Assembly (NCBI GenBank): GCA_958296035.1
Contig: OY282431.1
Location: 926,001 to 990,000, forward strand
Length of the DNA: 64,000 nt
Direction of reading: 5' to 3'
Source: Paracoccaceae bacterium
Lineage (GTDB): Bacteria; Pseudomonadota; Alphaproteobacteria; Rhodobacterales; Rhodobacteraceae
Shown: piece by piece, positions 37,811 through 47,336 of the stretch
How the letters are laid out: each line of letters starts with the position of its first letter
Position numbering within the stretch: position 1 is the stretch's first letter
Translations under genes and position numbers: made by a program
The notes under the pieces: generated by a model
What the model saw: only the letters and a program-made list of their open reading frames with translations
Told to the model about the DNA's origin: nothing
Database searches by the model: none

Positions 37811-38478
37811 TTCTGGAGTCTCCATGTCATGCCGTTTTAGCAATTGAATTTGTCGCTGTTGATGCGCTTTGGCCTGTGAACAGTGGTATCGGCCTGCCCG
37901 GGATGGTTATAGTACTTTGGCGGTGTCCTTCAATGGTTTGCCACGAATGCTTGATATTCAATGGCCAAGAACCTCTGCCCTAGGTTGGCTGTCCCAGTCG
38001 GCAGTACCGAGGCCACAAAACTGTCTCAGTAGTCTCTCCCGCTGCACCGCGTTTTGATCAGCGGGTTGCTACGTGGCCAGAAACAGGTCGTGGCAAAGGG
38101 CCGGAATCGGATCGAACAGATTGGCGAGCATGGCCTGTAGGGCGAATTGGCCATACTGATGTCGGCGGCACGTACCTTGTTGATGGAAACAGAAACCTGC
38201 GAAGGACTCGATTGTGAAGCAATAATGGAAACAAGGTGCCGGGAGCGTGGTCAAATCACAGGCACAGTCAAGCGATCAGGACTCATATGGACTGTAAAGT
38301 TGATCCGCATTGTCCTGGTCCGAACTATATAGGCCATGCCGAAGTAGTCACTTGCGGCTGGCTGGGATCGCATTGAGATTGAGCTGAAGTCATCCTGCAT
38401 CGCATCCTGGAGCGCCGTTGACATGGAATGGTTATTGTGTTGTGTTACCATTCTGCGAATGGACGTGGAGATAGGAAT
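37811..38478. other. Gap of 668 bases without a recognisable gene
   Basis: Lies between the divergent beta-barrel gene and the RraA-family gene, so it should contain both promoters. Short frames on both strands (about 60-90 codons) have no protein likeness. A stretch near 38050-38250 vaguely recalls a transposase but not enough to call. Confidence 0.45.
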
Positions 38479-39174
38479 ATGACCAGGCATGACACCGGGG
38501 ACAACGAGACGCAGACCGATCACGTGGTCGCCGAGATGCGAAAGTCTTTTTTTTGTTCGCTAATCTCGGACGTGCTGGATGGCCTGGGTCTCACACGACA
38601 GGCCTTGCCTCCAGGTATTCGGCCACTTGATGAAACACTTAAACTTGTCGGAAGAGCTCGAACAATGCTCTATGCCGACGTCTATTCGCCACCTGGACCC
38701 GATGAAAACCACTATATTCTGGAAATCCAGTTGGTGGACAGCTTGCACCCGGATGAGGTTGTTGTGGCTGCCTGCGGGGCAACCGGCAGAATTGCACCGT
38801 GGGGCGGACTGTTGAGTACAGCATCGACCATGCGAGGGGCAGCCGGTGCAGTCATGGATGGATATGTGCGTGATATTCAGCATGTCAGAGAACTGGGATT
38901 TCCTGTGTTTGCAGCCGGAGTTGCCCCTCTAGACAGCCGAGGACGGGGCAAGGTGATTGAAACCGACATTCCAATCGAGGTCGGAGGCGTTGCCGTCAGT
39001 CCCGGAGACATCGTATTCGGGGACGCTGATGGCTGCATAATCATCCCCAGAGAGCTTGAGGAGGATGTAGTTCTTGGATGCCGAGAGAAGCTTGCTGCTG
39101 AGAATCACACTTTGCAGGCTCTGCTTGATGGGCGACTTCTAGAGGATGTGTACGACGAGTTTGGCGTCCTCTGA
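38479..39174 (+). CDS. RraA-family protein (4-hydroxy-2-oxoglutarate/oxaloacetate aldolase-like)
   Basis: A 231-residue member of the RraA/HMG-aldolase family. GLLSTASTMRGAAGAVMDG and YVRDI carry the D-G-x-x-R-D substrate and metal motif of class II pyruvate aldolases, and DIVFGDADGCIIIPREL is the other hallmark. Members either cleave 4-hydroxy-4-methyl-2-oxoglutarate-like acids and decarboxylate oxaloacetate, or, as RraA proper, bind RNase E. The presence of the aldolase residues points to the enzymatic type. The ATG at 38479 has GGAGATAGGA before it. It stands alone, about 700 bases ahead of the TRAP transporter, which imports carboxylates, so a shared pathway is possible. Confidence 0.85.
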   Translation: MTRHDTGDNETQTDHVVAEMRKSFFCSLISDVLDGLGLTRQALPPGIRPLDETLKLVGRARTMLYADVYSPPGPDENHYILEIQLVDSLHPDEVVVAACGATGRIAPWGGLLSTASTMRGAAGAVMDGYVRDIQHVRELGFPVFAAGVAPLDSRGRGKVIETDIPIEVGGVAVSPGDIVFGDADGCIIIPRELEEDVVLGCREKLAAENHTLQALLDGRLLEDVYDEFGVL

Positions 39175-39869
39175 GTTTGTTCGTAGTTTCGACACCAGGC
39201 AGATCATCCAGTCACCGCCCTTGAGTGATCCTCTGAATTTCGGGCAAGGACGGAGGAATTCCCGCCGGACGGCCTGGTTCACGGTCGGCCAGGAGCGGAG
39301 TGCGGGCTTTGACGGCAATTCTGATTGCCAAAATGGCGGGCTCTTGACCGATAACAGTCCCAAGGTCCGAAGGCAGCTGGCAAGGCGTCAACTTGATGTT
39401 CTCCACTGGCTATAGAACGAAAGTTCACTAGTCGGAAAAGACAAACAGCGTCGCAGCTACAATGCGGACGGCTTGATCAGCCTCCTTGGCAATTGTCAGT
39501 TCCAACTTGTTCAGCTTAACCCGGGTTGTTCAAATCCTGGCCGGTTGTCAGTGAGACCAGTTGTCATCAGGCAGGCTATTGGCAAGCCGTTCGGCCAGTG
39601 CTCCGGTGCCAAAGCCACAGGCTGAGAAGGCCGTAGCCAGTCCGCGATAGCTCGACCGGAGTACAACGGGTCTCAAGGTTGATGGCCTGGCTTGACTGGT
39701 GACAATTACAAGGTGGCAATAATTGGATTATCCTGTCAAGGACTTCTGCTGCTGATGTCAAATTGTGCTGCGCTTCCGGTCTTGCGCGCCGGTTGAGAGT
39801 GCAGCCGGCTGTTGCTATTGGCACCATCAGTTTCCCAACCCCTTGCAATCGAAAGACAGGAGAGAAATC
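39175..39869. other. Gap of 695 bases without a recognisable gene
   Basis: No frame here looks like a protein. The last part must hold the promoter of the TRAP operon; an AGGAGAG ribosome site ends it. The length suggests a deleted or decayed gene, but no remnant can be read. Confidence 0.45.
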
Positions 39870-40874
39870 GTGAACAGAGTCGTCATGCGCATGGTGCTGG
39901 CCGCTGCAGCCATTGCATTTTCCGGAGAAGTGTTGGCTGCTGAGTGGAATGTATCGCTTTGGGGAAAACGCCGGGCATTTACAGAACACGTAGAAAGACT
40001 TGCCGAACTCGTGTCAGCCAAGACCAATGGAGAGTTTACGCTCAACCTTTCCTATGGAGGACTGTCGAAAAACCGGGAAAACTTGGATGGTATCTCAATT
40101 GGTGCATTTGAAATAGCCCAGTTCTGTGCCGGTTACCATGGTGACAAGAACCCCACAATTACGGTGCTGGAGCTACCCTTCCTTGGTGTCAGTACACTGG
40201 AGGAAGAAGTGGCGGTTAGCCATGCCGTTTACGCCCACCCGGCGACGGTCGCTGATCTGGGCAGGTGGAATGCGAAGCTCTTGATGACCTCGCCAATGCC
40301 GCAATACAACATTGTGGGTACCGGCGAGCCGCGAGATGAGCTGTCAGAGTTCAAAGGCATGAGGGTTCGGGCTACCGGGGGACTCGGCAAGGCGTTCGAG
40401 GCTGCCGGAGCGGAACCCACTTCGGTAACCGCAACCGAAGCCCAGCAGGCTATGGAGACCGGCCTGGTTGATACCGTGGCTTTTGCCCAGCATGCACATT
40501 TGTCGTTCCAGACAATTGATCTGGCCGACTGGTGGACCACAAACCTGAACCCGGGTACCGTGAATTGTCCTGTCGTGGTGAACATAGAAGCCTACGAAGC
40601 GCTGAGCGCCGAGCATCGAGCGGCTCTCGACAATTCGATTGATGAGGCAATTGCACACTATCTCGACAATTATGGTCAATTGCTGGCGCAATGGGAGACA
40701 ATTCTCGCAGAAAAAGATGTCCAGAGAGTGGTGATCGCGGATTCTGAAATTGACGCGTTTCGCGCGGTGGCGGAACCGATCAAGGATGCCTGGATCAACG
40801 AGATGACAGCCCAGGGACTTCCTGCACAGGAACTCTATGATCTGGTCCAGTCGACGCTTGCTTCGCTGCGCTGA
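39870..40874 (+). CDS. dctP: TRAP transporter substrate-binding protein (DctP type)
   Basis: Periplasmic receptor of a TRAP importer, 334 residues. The signal peptide (VVMRMVLAAAAIAFSGEVLA-AEW) precedes WNVSLWGKRRAFTEHVERLA. The FKGMRVRATGGLGKAFEAAG segment contains the arginine that binds the ligand carboxylate in this family, and VTATEAQQAMETGLVDTV follows as expected. GTG at 39870 is 6 bases behind AGGAGAG, better than any ATG. First gene of dctPQM, with a strong hairpin behind it. The ligand is a carboxylate of unknown nature. Confidence 0.93.
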   Translation: MNRVVMRMVLAAAAIAFSGEVLAAEWNVSLWGKRRAFTEHVERLAELVSAKTNGEFTLNLSYGGLSKNRENLDGISIGAFEIAQFCAGYHGDKNPTITVLELPFLGVSTLEEEVAVSHAVYAHPATVADLGRWNAKLLMTSPMPQYNIVGTGEPRDELSEFKGMRVRATGGLGKAFEAAGAEPTSVTATEAQQAMETGLVDTVAFAQHAHLSFQTIDLADWWTTNLNPGTVNCPVVVNIEAYEALSAEHRAALDNSIDEAIAHYLDNYGQLLAQWETILAEKDVQRVVIADSEIDAFRAVAEPIKDAWINEMTAQGLPAQELYDLVQSTLASLR

Positions 40875-40886
40875 TTGATCAGCGAT

Positions 40887-40911
40887 AGGCCGGGCGGGTT
40901 CCGCTCGGCCT
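40887..40911 (+). promoter_or_regulatory. Strong hairpin between dctP and dctQ
   Basis: An 11-base stem including one G-T pair (AGGCCGGGCGG with CCGCTCGGCCT) closes a GTT loop, 13 bases after the dctP stop. No T tract follows, so it more likely stabilises the receptor message or attenuates read-through than ends transcription. Confidence 0.6.
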
Positions 40912-40930
40912 CTATCTTGCACTTTGACAG

Positions 40931-41569
40931 GTGACCAATTCCGCCTTCCAGTCCAATGGATCGAGGCTTTCCCGAATCGACGTGGCCTTTCACCGGTTGG
41001 AAGCACTGCTGAACGGCATAAGTGGAGTCGTGATATTCGCACTGGTCTGTTTGGCTGCCGTGAACGTGCTTGGCAGGAAAGTCTTCAACCTCCCACTGCC
41101 GGGATACATCGACTGGGTCGAACAGTTCATGGCAGTTTTTGCTTTCTTCGGTCTGGCCTATTGCCAGCGCCTCGGTGGTCACATTCGAATGGATATCGTA
41201 ATCGGCCGGCTACACGGTCGACCGCTTTGGGTAGCAGAAATCCTGTCCGTCGCACTCATGCTGGTGCTGACTACTTTTCTGGTCTACGGGTGCTGGTTTC
41301 ATTTTCTGCGCAGCTTTGACTGGGCAGCACCGCTGTGGAGCAGGGATAGTTCAATCGATATTGCCCTGCCTTTATGGCCTGCCAAGCTCATTGTGCCGCT
41401 ATCTCTGGCCTTGTTGTGGTTGAGGTTGCTGTTGCAGGTATGGGGCTATGGGCGGGCCATTCGGCTCGGTTCAACGAATCCGGTCGGTGTCCCGATTGTG
41501 CTTGATACCGGAACAGTTGCGACCCAGGAGGCAGGTGCCGTGGAGGGCAGGAATGGGCGCTCTGATTGA
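40931..41569 (+). CDS. dctQ: TRAP transporter small permease (DctQ type)
   Basis: Membrane protein of 212 residues with four predicted helices. The family motif is visible around the second helix: NVLGRKVFNLPLPGYIDWVE and the short HIRMDIVIGRL loop. GTG at 40931 is the start. It is needed with DctM for sodium-driven uptake. The C-terminal tail after the last helix is longer than usual (about 40 residues) and overlaps the start of dctM by 17 bases. Confidence 0.92.
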   Translation: MTNSAFQSNGSRLSRIDVAFHRLEALLNGISGVVIFALVCLAAVNVLGRKVFNLPLPGYIDWVEQFMAVFAFFGLAYCQRLGGHIRMDIVIGRLHGRPLWVAEILSVALMLVLTTFLVYGCWFHFLRSFDWAAPLWSRDSSIDIALPLWPAKLIVPLSLALLWLRLLLQVWGYGRAIRLGSTNPVGVPIVLDTGTVATQEAGAVEGRNGRSD

Positions 41570-42974
41570 CACCAAGGCACTGCTTGCCGGTGTTGATGCC
41601 TTTACGTTGTCCATCTGGCTGACCGGCCTGCTGCTCGTCCTGGTAATCGTTGGGGTCCGAGTTGCCTTTGCCACGGCATTTGTCGGATTTGCCGGTCTTT
41701 GCCTGTTCTTCATGCAGCGCCAGGGATTTGACAGGGGTCTCGTAACCGCCACTAAATTGGTAGGTCAGATTCCGCATTCAAAGTCCACAACCTATGCGCT
41801 GTCGCTCATTCCCACCTTTATCCTGATAGGTTACCTGGCGTACTTTGCCGGACTTACCCGTTTCCTGTTCGAGGCTGCAAAGCGATGGGTTGGCTGGTTA
41901 CCAGGTGGGCTGGCGGTTGCAACGGTTCTTGCGACTGCGGGATTTGCAGCGGTCTCGGGCGCGTCGGTGGCAACCGCTGCGGTATTCGCTCGAATTGCCA
42001 TTCCCGAAATGGTGCGCGTTGGTTACAAAAGGAGCTTTGCTGCCGGTGTGGTGGCAGCAGGAGGGACGCTTGCCTCACTTATTCCACCGTCCGCGATTTT
42101 GGTCATCTATGCTATCATAGTCGAGGAATCCGTCGGCAAGCTGCTCTTGGCAGGATTCGTTCCCGGTGCTGTTTCGGCCCTGATTTATTGTGGGCTTGTC
42201 TCCGCCATGGCCATGGCTCGGCCTGAAATCGGACCGTCAGTTGGCGGTTACAGCTGGCGCCAGAAGCTCGAGAGTCTTCCGGGCACACTTCCTATGGTGC
42301 TGGTCGTATTCATCATAATCTATTCGATCTACTTTGGATGGGCGACTCCGACCGAAGCCGGGGCTCTCGGCGCCTTTATCGTTCTGCTCATGGCCGTTTG
42401 GCGCGGCATGAAATGGAGGCAGCTGAAAGGCGCGCTGATGGAAGCCGCGAAGCTGACTGTCATGATCTTCACGATGATCTGGGGAGTTCTCATCTACGTG
42501 CGATACCTGGGCTTTGCCGATCTTCCGAATGCGTTTGCCACCTGGATCGCCGGGCTTGATCAACCGCCAATGCTAACTTTGGCACTGATTCTGATGTGCT
42601 ATGTCGTTCTCGGCATGTTCATGGATGCGATCGGAATGCTCATACTAACGCTTCCTGTTGTCTATCCGGCCATAATCGCTCTGAATGGTGGTCCAGACGT
42701 TACGCGCGAAGCCTCTGCGCTCGGCATGACCGCTGAAGAATGCGGGATCTGGTTCGGCATCATAGTCGTGAAGATGGCAGAGCTGTGTCTGATTACCCCG
42801 CCTATAGGCTTGAATTGCTATGTCGTGGCCAGCGTCAGTCAGGAAAGCGGGGAGCCAATTTCGGTACAGGACGTTTTTCGAGGCGCTACCCCCTTTTTCG
42901 CCGCCGATGTCGTAACAGTAATCGTACTGGTCATCTTCCCGGGAATCGTCCTCTGGCTGCCCAATCTCGTCTAG
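41553..42974 (+). CDS. dctM: TRAP transporter large permease (DctM type)
   Basis: Large membrane subunit, 473 residues, about 12 helices. Motifs include GFAAVSGASVATAAVFARIA, GTLASLIPPSAILVIYAII and GMFMDAIGMLILTLPVVYP, all typical of the DctM ion- and substrate-path hairpins. The ATG at 41553 has GGAGGGCAGG before it; the frame runs further upstream inside dctQ without protein likeness. End of the operon, followed by a small hairpin. Confidence 0.94.
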   Translation: MGALIDTKALLAGVDAFTLSIWLTGLLLVLVIVGVRVAFATAFVGFAGLCLFFMQRQGFDRGLVTATKLVGQIPHSKSTTYALSLIPTFILIGYLAYFAGLTRFLFEAAKRWVGWLPGGLAVATVLATAGFAAVSGASVATAAVFARIAIPEMVRVGYKRSFAAGVVAAGGTLASLIPPSAILVIYAIIVEESVGKLLLAGFVPGAVSALIYCGLVSAMAMARPEIGPSVGGYSWRQKLESLPGTLPMVLVVFIIIYSIYFGWATPTEAGALGAFIVLLMAVWRGMKWRQLKGALMEAAKLTVMIFTMIWGVLIYVRYLGFADLPNAFATWIAGLDQPPMLTLALILMCYVVLGMFMDAIGMLILTLPVVYPAIIALNGGPDVTREASALGMTAEECGIWFGIIVVKMAELCLITPPIGLNCYVVASVSQESGEPISVQDVFRGATPFFAADVVTVIVLVIFPGIVLWLPNLV

Positions 42975-42996
42975 CTTCACGTTTCACAATACACTC

Positions 42997-43011
42997 CTGG
43001 CCGAAGGCCGG
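42997..43011 (+). terminator. Small hairpin after dctM
   Basis: CTGGCC and GGCCGG pair around a GAA loop, followed by ACTTTCCCC. It lies 22 bases after the dctM stop and before miaB, a fitting place for a weak terminator of the TRAP operon. Confidence 0.35.
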
Positions 43012-43103
43012 ACTTTCCCCTGGCTGGACCAGGACAGGTTGAGAGCCATCCGGCAATCCTGTAAGTGCTGGCATCCGCAACGCAGTAATTCCGGGACAGG
43101 ACC

Positions 43104-44426
43104 GTGGCCAGAAAAAAAAGGGTTTTCGTAAAAAGCTACGGATGCCAGATGAATGTCTACGACAGTGGACGAATGGCTGATGCCATGGTCGCTGCAGGCT
43201 ACCGCGAGACAGTTGACGCCGGCGATGCAGATCTCATCGTACTCAACACCTGCCACATAAGGGAAAAGGCGACCGAGAAGATTTACTCGGAGGTTGGACG
43301 TCTGTTGCCACTCAGGCGCCGCAAGCCGGATTTGAAGATTGCTGTGGCCGGCTGTGTAGCACAGGCCGAAGGCGAAGAGATTCAGCGCCGCCAGCCTGCC
43401 GTCGACATCGTCGTCGGCCCTCAATCTTATCACCACCTGCCACGATTGGTGGCTCGATCCAACACAGGCCGACCTGTTTCCGACACCGGGTTTCCGGTGA
43501 CAAGCAAGTTTTCGCAATTGCCGCGCAATGGTCAGCGCAAATCAGCTGTTTCTTCGTTTCTGACCATTCAGGAGGGCTGCGATAAGTTCTGCACATTTTG
43601 TGTAGTTCCTTATACCCGCGGCACCGAGACCAGCAGGCCGCCGGAAGAGATTGTGGACGAAGCACTGCGCCTGGTTGACAGCGGGGCGCGGGAGATCACG
43701 CTGCTTGGACAGAATGTCAATGCCTATAAGGCAACCGGCCCGGACAGGCAGAGCTGGTTACTGGCTGATTTGATTGGAAAATTGTCAGCCATCAGTGGTT
43801 TGGACCGCATTCGCTTCACGACATCCCATCCTCGGGACATGAGCCAAGACCTTGTTGACGCCTTCGCCGAATACCCCAAGTTGATGCCGTATCTCCACCT
43901 GCCGGTGCAGTCTGGCTCCGACCGCATACTGAAGGCCATGAATCGCCGCCATACGGCCCGGCAGTACATCGACCTCATAAAGCGCATTCGCAGCCGTCGC
44001 CCGGATATAGTGATCTCTGGAGACTTCATTGTCGCATTCCCGGGCGAAACCGAGGAGGATTTTCAGGCAACCATGCGACTAGCGGAGGAAGTTTCGTTTG
44101 GTCGTTCCTACTCCTTCAAGTATTCACCCCGGCCTGGAACACCCGCTGCAGAAATGCCCCAGATAGACGGAAGGGTTGCCAGCGATCGCTTGCAGCGCTT
44201 GCAGAAGTTGCTCAAGAAACAGCAGCACGCGTGTCAGGAGAGTTTTGTCGGCAGGAAGGTGACGGTGCTGTTCGAGCGCAAGGGGAGATATTCGGGCCAG
44301 CTTGTCGGCAAGTCTGAGTATTTTCATGCCGTGCATGCGCAGGTGCCTCCAGACTTGATAGGCAGGATTAGAAAGGTTCTAGTCGTCAGATCAGACCCGA
44401 ATTCCCTTGCTGGCAAGCTCCTATAG
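43104..44426 (+). CDS. miaB: tRNA-2-methylthio-N6-(dimethylallyl)adenosine synthase
   Basis: Radical-SAM methylthiotransferase acting on i6A37 of tRNAs reading U-starting codons. The auxiliary [4Fe-4S] cysteines are C14 (SYGCQMN), C50 (LNTCHIREKA) and C84 (VAGCVAQ); the SAM cluster is C159-x3-C163-x2-C166 (GCDKFCTFC). A C-terminal TRAM domain (VTVLFERKGRYSGQLVGKSE) binds RNA. The 440 residues match the family. The start is a GTG with CAGGACC before it. In many alphaproteobacteria miaB sits in a phoH/ybeY/fur cluster; here it stands alone between the TRAP operon and formate dehydrogenase. Confidence 0.97.
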   Translation: MARKKRVFVKSYGCQMNVYDSGRMADAMVAAGYRETVDAGDADLIVLNTCHIREKATEKIYSEVGRLLPLRRRKPDLKIAVAGCVAQAEGEEIQRRQPAVDIVVGPQSYHHLPRLVARSNTGRPVSDTGFPVTSKFSQLPRNGQRKSAVSSFLTIQEGCDKFCTFCVVPYTRGTETSRPPEEIVDEALRLVDSGAREITLLGQNVNAYKATGPDRQSWLLADLIGKLSAISGLDRIRFTTSHPRDMSQDLVDAFAEYPKLMPYLHLPVQSGSDRILKAMNRRHTARQYIDLIKRIRSRRPDIVISGDFIVAFPGETEEDFQATMRLAEEVSFGRSYSFKYSPRPGTPAAEMPQIDGRVASDRLQRLQKLLKKQQHACQESFVGRKVTVLFERKGRYSGQLVGKSEYFHAVHAQVPPDLIGRIRKVLVVRSDPNSLAGKLL

Positions 44427-44552
44427 CGGATGATTTGGTGGTTCAAGGGCATTGGCAGGGGTCGGATACCGTCACATCCGTAATCAGGGCAACAATACAG
44501 TGCGCTGGGGAGTGCCGACAACAATTGGAATTCGACATCAGGAAGATGATCA

Positions 44553-47336
44553 GTGAAAAAAATTGTCAATTTCTGTCTTGATGGTCATAGAGTAGTCGCA
44601 TCCGAGGACGAATCGATCTGGGACGTTGCATTGCGCCACGGCAACGAGGTCCCGCACCTCTGTCATTCAGGAGAATCTGGATACCGGTCGGACGGCAACT
44701 GCCGGGCTTGCATGGTGGAGATCGAGGGCGAGCGAGTGCTGGCAGCGTCTTGCATACGCAAGCCATCCGAGGGCATGGTCGTCAAGACCGGCAGTGCCCG
44801 TGCGGTTAATGCTCGGCGAATGGTTGTCGAACTGTTGCTTGCCGATCAGCCGGAACGCTCAATTGCCCGCGACCGTTCCTCGCATCTCTGGATGACAGCT
44901 GCAGGTCAGGGACTCCGGCGGTCACGTTTCCCGGCCCTGAGTAGCACGGCAGCGATCTCCGGCGATTCGTCACATGCAGCCATGCAGGTCAACCTTGATG
45001 CCTGTATTCATTGCGGGTTGTGTGTACGTGCCTGTCGGGAGGTTCAGGTCAATGATGTGATTGGAATGGCCGGCCGAGGTCGCCAGTCAAAGATCGTATT
45101 CGATTTCGATGACCCAATGGGAGGTTCCACTTGCGTGGCATGCGGCGAGTGTGTGCAGGCATGCCCAACGGGAGCCCTGATGCCAGCAAGTGTCGTTGAT
45201 GAACGCGGGGTTGGCGACAGTGCGGATTTTGACAAGTCAGTCGATAGCGTCTGTCCGTTTTGCGGAGTTGGATGTCAGGTATCCCTGAAGGTCAAGGACA
45301 ATCGTATCAGATATGTGGACGGTGCAGACGGGCCGGCCAATCGCCAGCGACTGTGTGTCAAGGGACGCTTTGGATTCGATTATGTCGAACACCCCCATCG
45401 TCTGACGGTTCCCCTGATACGCCGTGCGGACGCGCCGTCCAAGGCCATGGATGTCGATCCATCTGATCTGTCGACACACTTTCGCCGAGCAAGCTGGAAT
45501 GAGGCTCTCGACTTTGCGGCTGCCGGACTTCGACGCCTGCGCGACAATCATGGTGGTGAGGCCGTGGCCGGATTTGGTTCAGCGAAATGCAGTAATGAGG
45601 AGGCTTATCTCTTCCAGCGTCTGATCAGGGAGGGCTTTGGCCACAACAATGTCGACCACTGTACCCGTCTGTGCCACGCATCTTCGGTCGCAGCCTTGAT
45701 GGAGAACATTGGCTCGGGTGCCGTAACTGCAACCTTCAACGAAATCGAACATGCCGACGCTGCAATCATTATTGGGGCCAATCCACTAGAAAACCATCCG
45801 GTGGCGGCCACGTTCTTCAAGCAGTTTGCCAAGCGAGGCGGGGACCTGATCGTCATGGACCCTCGTGGCAGTGACCTGCGGCGATATGCCCGCCACATGC
45901 TCAATTTTCGCCCCGGCACCGATGTCGCCATGCTCAATGCAATAATGCATGCAATTCTCGAGGAAGGACTTGAGGACAAAGCTTATATCGAGCGATACAC
46001 CGAAAACTGGCGGGCGCTGCGGGATCATCTGACGGAGTTTTCACCTGAACGGATGGCACCCGCCTGTGGCATAGACGCCGAGGTACTGCGATCGGTTGCA
46101 AGAGACTTCGCGTTGGCGCCGGCGGCAATGATTTTTTGGGGAATGGGTGTATCACAACACATACATGGGACCGACAATTCCCGTTGTCTGATTTCCCTGG
46201 CCCTAATGTGCGGACATGTGGGCAGGCCAGGCACCGGATTGCATCCTCTGCGCGGTCAAAACAATGTGCAAGGCGCATCCGACGCCGGACTGATCCCAAT
46301 GTATCTTCCTGATTATCAGAGCGTCAGGGAAGAAAGCGTGTGGTCGAAGTTTTCCGAAGTCTGGCGCAGCAATGCGATTTCTCGCCAGCCAGGGCTGACT
46401 GTCACCGAAATCATTGACGCCATTCATGCAGACAAGATTCGCGGCATGTACATTCTCGGTGAAAACCCGGCCATGTCTGATCCCGATGTGGTGCACGCCC
46501 GCCAAGCCCTTGGCAAACTTGGGTTTCTAGTTGTTCAGGACATCTTCCCTACCGAGAGCGCCTGCTATGCCGACGTTATTCTGCCGGCCTCTGCCTTTGC
46601 CGAGAAGAACGGTACTGTTACCAACACCAACCGCCAGGTTCAGATGGGAAGGAAAGTCGTAGAACCTCCAGGTGAGGCCAAAGAGGACTGGTGGATCACC
46701 AAGGAAATCGCCAGCAGGCTCGGCCTCGGGTGGACCTATAGCCATCCGTCGGAGGTGTTCGCCGAGATGAAGCTGACAATGGGTTCGCTCGACAATATCA
46801 CGTGGCAACGCCTCGAAACCTCCAGTGCGGTAACCTATCCAAGCCTGACTCCGGAGGACCCCGGTCAACCCGTGGTTTTTGGCGACGGGTTTCCGCGACC
46901 CGATGGCCGTGGCCGATTTACACCAGCCAGCATCACGCCGCCGGACGAACTCCCTGACAGCGTTTATCCGTTCATTCTCATTACCGGACGTCAGCTTGAG
47001 CACTGGCACACAGGCTCGATGACAAGACGTTCTCGTGTATTGGACTCCGTGGAGCCGGAGGCGGTATGCTCACTGAATCCAAGAACTTTGCGCGAGCTGA
47101 ATGCTACACCTGGCGAAATGTTGCGCCTTACGACGCGCCGGGGCAGGATCGAATTGAGAGTCCGTGCCGACCGAAACGTTGCCGAGCGAACCGTGTTTTT
47201 ACCCTTTGCCTTTGTCGAAGCTGCAGCAAACGTGTTGACCAATCCTGCGATCGACCCTTACGGCAAGATTCCAGAGTTCAAATATTCTGCGGTCAGAGTA
47301 GAAAAAACTCCGGGCAATGAATCCACCACTGCCTGA
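44553..47336 (+). CDS. fdhF: Formate dehydrogenase alpha subunit (molybdopterin, cysteine type)
   Basis: Molybdenum or tungsten enzyme oxidising formate to CO2. Domains in order: N-terminal [2Fe-2S] domain (C37, C50, C53, C67), two [4Fe-4S] clusters (C151-C161, CIHCGLCVRAC; C194-C204, CVACGECVQAC), the proximal [4Fe-4S] site (C234, C237, C241, C268), then the bis-MGD catalytic body. The metal ligand is C374 in RLCHASS, not selenocysteine. The 927 residues match the FdsA-type alpha subunit of NAD-linked enzymes, but no FdsB, FdsG or FdhD gene is present. Start GTG, with AGGAAG 7 bases before it. Overlaps the next gene by 20 bases. Confidence 0.92.
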   Translation: MKKIVNFCLDGHRVVASEDESIWDVALRHGNEVPHLCHSGESGYRSDGNCRACMVEIEGERVLAASCIRKPSEGMVVKTGSARAVNARRMVVELLLADQPERSIARDRSSHLWMTAAGQGLRRSRFPALSSTAAISGDSSHAAMQVNLDACIHCGLCVRACREVQVNDVIGMAGRGRQSKIVFDFDDPMGGSTCVACGECVQACPTGALMPASVVDERGVGDSADFDKSVDSVCPFCGVGCQVSLKVKDNRIRYVDGADGPANRQRLCVKGRFGFDYVEHPHRLTVPLIRRADAPSKAMDVDPSDLSTHFRRASWNEALDFAAAGLRRLRDNHGGEAVAGFGSAKCSNEEAYLFQRLIREGFGHNNVDHCTRLCHASSVAALMENIGSGAVTATFNEIEHADAAIIIGANPLENHPVAATFFKQFAKRGGDLIVMDPRGSDLRRYARHMLNFRPGTDVAMLNAIMHAILEEGLEDKAYIERYTENWRALRDHLTEFSPERMAPACGIDAEVLRSVARDFALAPAAMIFWGMGVSQHIHGTDNSRCLISLALMCGHVGRPGTGLHPLRGQNNVQGASDAGLIPMYLPDYQSVREESVWSKFSEVWRSNAISRQPGLTVTEIIDAIHADKIRGMYILGENPAMSDPDVVHARQALGKLGFLVVQDIFPTESACYADVILPASAFAEKNGTVTNTNRQVQMGRKVVEPPGEAKEDWWITKEIASRLGLGWTYSHPSEVFAEMKLTMGSLDNITWQRLETSSAVTYPSLTPEDPGQPVVFGDGFPRPDGRGRFTPASITPPDELPDSVYPFILITGRQLEHWHTGSMTRRSRVLDSVEPEAVCSLNPRTLRELNATPGEMLRLTTRRGRIELRVRADRNVAERTVFLPFAFVEAAANVLTNPAIDPYGKIPEFKYSAVRVEKTPGNESTTA

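Noticed and set aside
38050..38260. Possible IS5-like transposase fragment
   Set aside because: A few residues such as RVAT and NRIEQ recall IS5 transposases but they lie in different frames and do not extend.
44553..47336. Selenocysteine-containing formate dehydrogenase
   Set aside because: The catalytic position is a cysteine codon (RLCHASS) and no in-frame TGA occurs there.
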